From contig JAGVIJ010000070.1 of assembly GCA_020056125.1 (NCBI GenBank), forward strand, positions 1 to 10,447: DNA of 10,447 bases, given 5' to 3'. The number at the start of each line of letters is the position of its first letter. Position 1 is the first letter of the stretch. Both the position numbers and the translations under genes were made by a program. Of the stretch, positions 6,208 to 10,447 are shown one piece after another. The notes beneath the pieces were generated by a model. The model was given only the letters and a program-made list of their open reading frames with translations, had not been told where the DNA came from and did no database searches. Source of the stretch: a bacterium (GTDB taxonomy: Bacteria; Patescibacteriota; Patescibacteriia; 2-12-FULL-60-25).

Positions 6208-6981
6208 TTAGTCGCTCTTAATCAGCGGGCGAACCATTAAATTGTTTGATCCCACGACTTGATCACCCACCAGGGTGAAAGCCGTAAAGTTTTGCGCTTG
6301 TTTAATTTCAACAATCAGAGAACAAAGGGGCTCCACACAAATGGCCAAGAGCGGATCAGTGGCTTTGGTGCCTTCCACGATCACGGTCCAGCTCACATCC
6401 TCTCCCAGCGGCGGGATCAAACGCATGTGCGCTTGATAGGGCGAAGGTTGGGAGATGAGACGCAGGATGGGTACGCGATACAAAGTTTGATGGATATCCA
6501 TGACCGCCAATTCAGCCTCTAAATCATAATCTTCTTCCGCATCGATCGGATCTCCGATTTTATAGTTGATAAAAAATACATCAGCCACGTCATTCACTTG
6601 TTTGTTCCACTCGGCGCCAAAAATTCGTTTGGCCAAGGCCTCGGCCATGATCCAACGCAACACTCCGTGGCGTCCCACCACATAGACTTTTGGATCAGTG
6701 GTTATCTTTACCAGAGTTCCGGGTCGGTAAGTGACATTTTGAGTCAAGGTATTGCTGGCTAACTGAATATCCGATGTGGTTTGCACATCCAAAAAATCAT
6801 CATACCAACTGAAGAAAACGCTTTCGTTGGGAAAGGCGTAACGCAGACCGTTTTCAACATAATACACGGCCGGGTTTGAAGCGGTTTTGATCAATTGACC
6901 GGCGGTTTCTGCGCGCCCCACCATGGGCCACGTCAGACAAACCGTCAGCAGAGTTAATATCAAACTAAGATATTTTCTCAT
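6208..6981 (-). CDS. Secreted protein with two repeats of a CPR-type domain, function unknown
   Basis: A clear signal peptide (MRKY, hydrophobic core, cleavage probably after GRA near residue 24) precedes two related repeats. One starts LIKTASNPAVYYVENG (about 29-90), the other LVKITTDPKVYVVGRHG (about 91-150); each has a K-x2-x-P-x-VYYV-type strand, then an aromatic helix and an acidic D-V-x-D/T segment. I recognise this repeat as frequent in surface proteins of CPR genomes, but know no function. The C-terminal ~100 residues look like a beta domain; CVEPLC could form a disulphide. I chose the start at 6981 because it opens the signal peptide. The in-frame ATG at 7020 overlaps the upstream stop as ATGA, but would add 13 residues before the basic n-region. 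It lies 35 bases after the RimK-like gene, with no Shine-Dalgarno sequence. Confidence 0.75.
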   Translation of the reverse strand: MRKYLSLILTLLTVCLTWPMVGRAETAGQLIKTASNPAVYYVENGLRYAFPNESVFFSWYDDFLDVQTTSDIQLASNTLTQNVTYRPGTLVKITTDPKVYVVGRHGVLRWIMAEALAKRIFGAEWNKQVNDVADVFFINYKIGDPIDAEEDYDLEAELAVMDIHQTLYRVPILRLISQPSPYQAHMRLIPPLGEDVSWTVIVEGTKATDPLLAICVEPLCSLIVEIKQAQNFTAFTLVGDQVVGSNNLMVRPLIKSD

Positions 6982-7016
6982 AACTGCTTTGATAGTACCG
7001 CTAAAGACAAAAGCTG

Positions 7017-7913
7017 TCATCTGCGAGCCAAAGTTTCCGCGGCTTGGATAATGGCGCCGGCCACGTCTGCGCTCGTCACCTTTTCTAACTCTTGAAAGCC
7101 CGGATTGGAATTAACTTCCATGATGAGCGGACCGCGAGAGGAGCGCAACACATCTACGCCTAGAATTTCCAAATCGAGTGTGGCCGCGGTTTTTAGCGCC
7201 ACGGCTTTTTCTTGTTCAGATAAGATCACGGGCCGGCCTTGTCCGCCGATGGAGGTGTTAGCGCGCACATCGCCTGTTCGAGCTGAACGTTCCATGGCCG
7301 CCGCGATTTGTCCTTGGACTATAAAGATGCGCAAATCTTTGCGATCAGCCTCGCGAATGAATTCCTCGACGATCATAGGATTGCCGTCGCGCACATGGAG
7401 GTATTCGGCGATGGGCCAAAAAGTTTCCGGATTTTCCGCAAAAAAGACTCCGGTGCCATGCGTGCCAAAGGCCACTTTGATAATCAGCGGAAAACCGATT
7501 TTGTCAGCGACTTGTCTTGCGGCCGCTGATCCGTTCGCAATGGCCCAGCGCGGCAGGGGAATATCGTGAGCGGAAAAGTGAATATGTTGAGCTAGCTTGT
7601 TGCGCGTGATGGCCATGCCGGATGAGCTCCCGTTGAGAATTTTATAACCCGCGCGTTTGAGCAATTCCAAATTGTGCGCGTGGATGCCCGGCTCCTCAAT
7701 AAAATTCGGACGATAAATCAGAGCATCAAATTTTTCGAGCGGCTCCGAGCCATTAAAAATATTCATCCGCTCTTGGTCTGAACTGAAAGTCAGCGCTGAC
7801 TCGCAAATTTTTGTCATCGCATGGCCGCGCGCCTGTCCGGCTTGAATCAATCGTTCGGCGCCGGTATTGGTTTCGTCTCGGCGCGCATGAGCCATTAAAA
7901 TTCCTAGTTTCAT
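7017..7913 (-). CDS. RimK-like ATP-grasp ligase
   Basis: RimK-family enzymes use ATP to join an amino acid, often glutamate, to a carboxylate of a protein or small molecule. The 298-residue protein has the N-terminal RimK domain (MKLGILMAHARRD), then the ATP-grasp fold: ITRNKLAQH, nucleotide-binding FPLIIKVAFGTHGTG, MIVEEFI, and DLRIFIVQGQIAAAMER. The Mg-binding ending is GVDVLRSSRGPLIMEVNSNPG. It aligns along its full length with E. coli RimK as I recall it. Its target is unclear: the bS6 in this window lacks a C-terminal Glu. The start at 7913 is chosen because the longer frame from 7964 translates a heptamer array (CPVSGVLRTTN) foreign to the family. It is the first gene of the leftward block. 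Confidence 0.85.
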   Translation of the reverse strand: MKLGILMAHARRDETNTGAERLIQAGQARGHAMTKICESALTFSSDQERMNIFNGSEPLEKFDALIYRPNFIEEPGIHAHNLELLKRAGYKILNGSSSGMAITRNKLAQHIHFSAHDIPLPRWAIANGSAAARQVADKIGFPLIIKVAFGTHGTGVFFAENPETFWPIAEYLHVRDGNPMIVEEFIREADRKDLRIFIVQGQIAAAMERSARTGDVRANTSIGGQGRPVILSEQEKAVALKTAATLDLEILGVDVLRSSRGPLIMEVNSNPGFQELEKVTSADVAGAIIQAAETLARR

Positions 7914-7960
7914 ATTCGTAGTTCGTAGGACGCCGGACACCGGACACCGGACGATTTCGA
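7914..7960. repeat. GGACGCC/GGACACC heptamer array before the RimK-like gene
   Basis: GGACGCC (7928-7934), GGACACC (7935-7941), GGACACC (7942-7948) and a partial GGACG (7949-7953) are flanked by ATTCGTAGTTCGTA and ATTTCGAAC remnants. This is the same unit as inside epmA and the methyltransferase. Here it lies where the 5' untranslated region of the ligase mRNA should be. Confidence 0.85.
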
Positions 7961-7962
7961 AC

Positions 7963-7990
7963 ATTACAGCATGAATAAATTACTGTGCAA
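7963..7990 (-). promoter_or_regulatory. Candidate promoter of the RimK-like gene
   Basis: On the minus strand TTGCAC (7990-7985) and TGTAAT (7968-7963) are separated by 16 bases. Transcription would start near 7956 and run through the heptamer array, giving a leader of about 43 bases. The -10 is good, the -35 weak. Confidence 0.4.
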
Positions 7991-8036
7991 AGAGGAGACT
8001 GGATATCCTATTAGTGGCTCAACTCTTGCTAGAACG

Positions 8037-8070
8037 TTGAAAACAGTCTGTGAGTAATGTAGCCTATTGT
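8037..8070 (+). promoter_or_regulatory. Candidate promoter of the type III res gene
   Basis: TTGAAA (8037-8042) has TAGCCT (8060-8065) 17 bases downstream; an alternative -10, TATTGT (8065-8070), ends nine bases before the ATG. Either would give a very short leader. The -10 match is poor in the first case and the spacing poor in the second. Confidence 0.3.
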
Positions 8071-8079
8071 TAATCGTTT

Positions 8080-10447
8080 ATGAAACTTCACTTTGAAGCC
8101 AACCTTGCGTACCAGCTCGATGCCGTGTATTCCATCGTGCGCCTGTTCGAGGGCGCACCGCGTATGCGGACGCGCGATACGGTTTTTGCCGAAGTTCATG
8201 CCAATATCCTTAAACTATCGCCGGAACGAATTTTTCAAAACCGCGATGCAGTTCTTAGCGAGCGCCGCATCGCAGACAAGGACGCGTATAAAACCGAAGA
8301 ATTGGATTTCTCAGTAGAGATGGAAACTGGTACAGGCAAAACCTATGTCTACCTTCGCACAATCTTTGATCTGCATCGCACCTATGGACTGTCCAAATTC
8401 ATCATCGTCGTCCCGAGTATTCCGGTGCGCGAAGGCGTACTCAAGACACTTGAGATGACCCGCGCTCATTTTAAGGAATTGTATTCTATTCCGTTTGAAT
8501 TTTTTGGTTACGATAGCAAGAGGTTGACACAGGTAAAATCGTTTTGTGAGGCCAATACGCTTCAAGTCATGGTGATGAATATCCAATCGTTTAACGCCGA
8601 GGATCGTATTATTTCTCAAGAGCGCGACGGAACTCATGGCATCCGATTGATTGATCTCATCAAACAAACGTACCCCGTAATTGTGATGGACGAACCGCAA
8701 GTGGGCATGGGTACTGCTAAATCCGAAAAGGCGCTTGCTTCATTGAATCCATTATTTAAACTTCGTTACTCGGCGACGCATAAAACGCCGAAGAACGTCG
8801 TGTATCGCCTCACTCCGTTCGATGCGTACAATCAAAGCCTCGTAAAAAAGATCGAGGTGTTTTCAGTCCAAACAAAAGATGTCGTAGAATCTTTAGTATT
8901 CAAGGATGCTGTCTTTGCCGGCACTAAGCCACCGCAGGTCAAATTGACCGCCAATGTCCGACTCAAAGAAAATGGTTTCAAGACCAAGACTATCACTTGC
9001 AAGAAAGACGATGACCTCGAAAAGAAAACTGGTAACCCGGCCTATCGCGATCTTGTAGTGGAACGCATCTGGCGCGACATGAATGATGGGCAAACCAAAC
9101 TTCAATTTACGAATGGCACGATCCTTATGATGGGCGAACAAACCGGGCGCGATTCCGAAGAAATCTTCCGTGAACAAATTCGTCGGACGATTGAAAAACA
9201 TTTTGAGAAGAAAGATGAACGCCATCCGCGAGGCATCAAAGTTTTATCACTGTTTTTTATTGATCGTGTCGCCAACTACATGAATACGGAGGGCAAGATT
9301 CGTCGATTATTTTTGGAGCAATATCGCGAGGCGTATAAGAAACATTACGGATCAGCGCCCACAAACATTGATGTGATTCATAGCGGCTACTTTGCTAAAA
9401 CTGGAAACGGCGAATGGACGGATAGCGAGGCATCCATGAGTAAAAACAGTGAGGCATATCAGCTTATTTTGAAAGACAAGGAACGCTTGCTCTCCCAGGA
9501 CGAACCGCTTGAATTCATATTTTCTCATTCCGCGCTTGGTGTTGGTTGGGATAATCCGAACGTATTTAACATTTGTACGTTGAACGAAACCGAGAGCGCC
9601 ACCAAAAAACGTCAGGAGATTGGGCGCGGTCTTCGCATCTGCGTGAACCAAGATGGCGAGCGCGTGCGTGATGCGGCTGATGTGAAGGAGGGAAAAGAGA
9701 TCAACCTGCTGACGGTCATTGCTAATCAGAGCTATCAAGCCTTTGCGGAAAGCTATCAATCTGAACTGGCTGAAGAATTTGGTTCAGACGCGCCGATACC
9801 CAAGCCGCGCGATGCTCGTCAAAAGCCAACCAAACTCAAACTCAACAAAGCGCATTTTGAAAGTAAAGATTTTTCAGAGTTATGGAAGCGCATCGCTCTT
9901 AAAACGCAATGGTCTGTGTCGTTCCATGAACCGAGCATTATCGACCGGTGTACCGAAGTTGTGCGCGGAATCCGTGTCCCGGAACCTTCTATCAATGTTG
10001 AGTTGAATCGCATCACAACCCTTGGGCGTGAAGGCGCGCCGCAACTGTGGAATGAATATGTCGGCGCGCTTGATCCTCGCGCGGCACGAGGCGTTAAAGT
10101 ATCGCTTGATCCGGTGAATGAGATTTCGGATCAAACCGGTCTTGCGCTCGATACCGTTCGACAAATTTTGTTTAACGCCGGAGAACCGCAGCGTGTTACA
10201 AAGAATCCCATCGCCTTTATGACCGAAGCGGCTGAGCGCATCAAACGCGTTATTGATCGCGAACTCATCACCGGTGTCCGCTATGAGCAGACCGGAGAAT
10301 CATATACATCAAAACTCTTTCAGGAATTAGACGAGACGCTCGGTGAGGTTGTAGCGACGCCAAGCCACGGCCTTTACGATGCTGAAAAAATTGATAGTGA
10401 AGTGGAGCGTCGTTTTGGTTTGGAACTGGATCATGATCATCGCATTC
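8080..10447 (+). CDS. Type III restriction endonuclease, Res subunit (3' end cut by window edge)
   Basis: Res is the helicase-nuclease subunit of type III restriction systems: with Mod it recognises DNA, translocates or switches using ATP, and cuts. The frame is open for 789 residues. It starts MKLHFEANLAYQLDAV, typical of the family, followed by Walker A ETGTGKT (82-88), the DEPQ box VIVMDEPQ (200-207), SAT motif YSATH (230-234), and motif VI QEIGRGLR (512-519). All helicase residues I can judge are intact. The C-terminal PD-(D/E)XK nuclease domain should lie beyond the edge. No mod gene is present upstream, its usual place; it may be downstream or absent. The start has no Shine-Dalgarno sequence. 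Unlike its neighbours, the visible coding sequence holds no heptamer repeats. An orphan DEAD/DEAH helicase is the alternative reading. Confidence 0.88.
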   Translation, partial: MKLHFEANLAYQLDAVYSIVRLFEGAPRMRTRDTVFAEVHANILKLSPERIFQNRDAVLSERRIADKDAYKTEELDFSVEMETGTGKTYVYLRTIFDLHRTYGLSKFIIVVPSIPVREGVLKTLEMTRAHFKELYSIPFEFFGYDSKRLTQVKSFCEANTLQVMVMNIQSFNAEDRIISQERDGTHGIRLIDLIKQTYPVIVMDEPQVGMGTAKSEKALASLNPLFKLRYSATHKTPKNVVYRLTPFDAYNQSLVKKIEVFSVQTKDVVESLVFKDAVFAGTKPPQVKLTANVRLKENGFKTKTITCKKDDDLEKKTGNPAYRDLVVERIWRDMNDGQTKLQFTNGTILMMGEQTGRDSEEIFREQIRRTIEKHFEKKDERHPRGIKVLSLFFIDRVANYMNTEGKIRRLFLEQYREAYKKHYGSAPTNIDVIHSGYFAKTGNGEWTDSEASMSKNSEAYQLILKDKERLLSQDEPLEFIFSHSALGVGWDNPNVFNICTLNETESATKKRQEIGRGLRICVNQDGERVRDAADVKEGKEINLLTVIANQSYQAFAESYQSELAEEFGSDAPIPKPRDARQKPTKLKLNKAHFESKDFSELWKRIALKTQWSVSFHEPSIIDRCTEVVRGIRVPEPSINVELNRITTLGREGAPQLWNEYVGALDPRAARGVKVSLDPVNEISDQTGLALDTVRQILFNAGEPQRVTKNPIAFMTEAAERIKRVIDRELITGVRYEQTGESYTSKLFQELDETLGEVVATPSHGLYDAEKIDSEVERRFGLELDHDHRI

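Noticed and set aside
7914..7964. N-terminal extension of the RimK-like protein from the ATG at 7964
   Set aside because: The added 17 residues are translated heptamer repeat; MKLGIL at 7913 matches the family start.
8311..10164. Leftward reading frames opposite the res gene
   Set aside because: The rightward frame carries all helicase motifs in order without interruption; the opposite frames are short and featureless.

Overview
The window looks like part of a Candidate Phyla Radiation (Patescibacteria) genome. The evidence is indirect: the style of several proteins (a Trm11-like methylase with a TE-x-YLGPP motif, a bS6 with a long charged tail, a small secreted protein of a repeat type I associate with CPR genomes), many short tandem and palindromic repeats in spacers and inside genes, and almost no Shine-Dalgarno sequences. 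TGA is used as a normal stop (EpmA, RimK-like ligase), which argues against the Gracilibacteria/Absconditabacteria code. I cannot name a lineage more finely.

Layout. Positions 1-1082 (minus) hold a Trm11-like RNA methyltransferase that runs off the left edge. A divergent spacer (1083-1214) contains a strong 17-bp bulged hairpin and a promoter that drives a rightward block: rpsF, ssb, rpsR, epmA, efp (1215-4317). The first three form the classical bS6-SSB-bS18 cluster. EpmA then sits directly before its substrate, EF-P, whose acceptor lysine (K32) is intact. A leftward block (7913 to 4357) holds a RimK-like ATP-grasp ligase, a secreted two-repeat protein, and an ABC half-transporter broken by a TAG stop and a one-base frameshift. 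From 8080 to the right edge runs a type III restriction endonuclease (Res) gene. Its helicase motifs are intact, its nuclease end lies outside the window, and no mod gene is in view.

The most unusual signal is the repeat load. Heptamers (GGACGCC/GGACACC, GAATGTC) and an octamer (CATGAAAG) occur between genes and also inside coding sequence. Relative to E. coli EpmA (compared from memory), this epmA carries three apparent insertions, each matching a repeat tract, and the reading frame survives all of them. The methyltransferase carries a composite insertion of about 27 residues. Seven is not a multiple of three, so gain or loss of one heptamer would shift the frame. This raises the possibility of slippage-controlled switching, most interestingly of EF-P modification.

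A second theme is initiation. Nine of ten gene starts lack a visible Shine-Dalgarno sequence. Two good promoters (before rpsF and before the ABC gene) would start transcription 0-6 bases from the ATG, implying leaderless or near-leaderless mRNAs.
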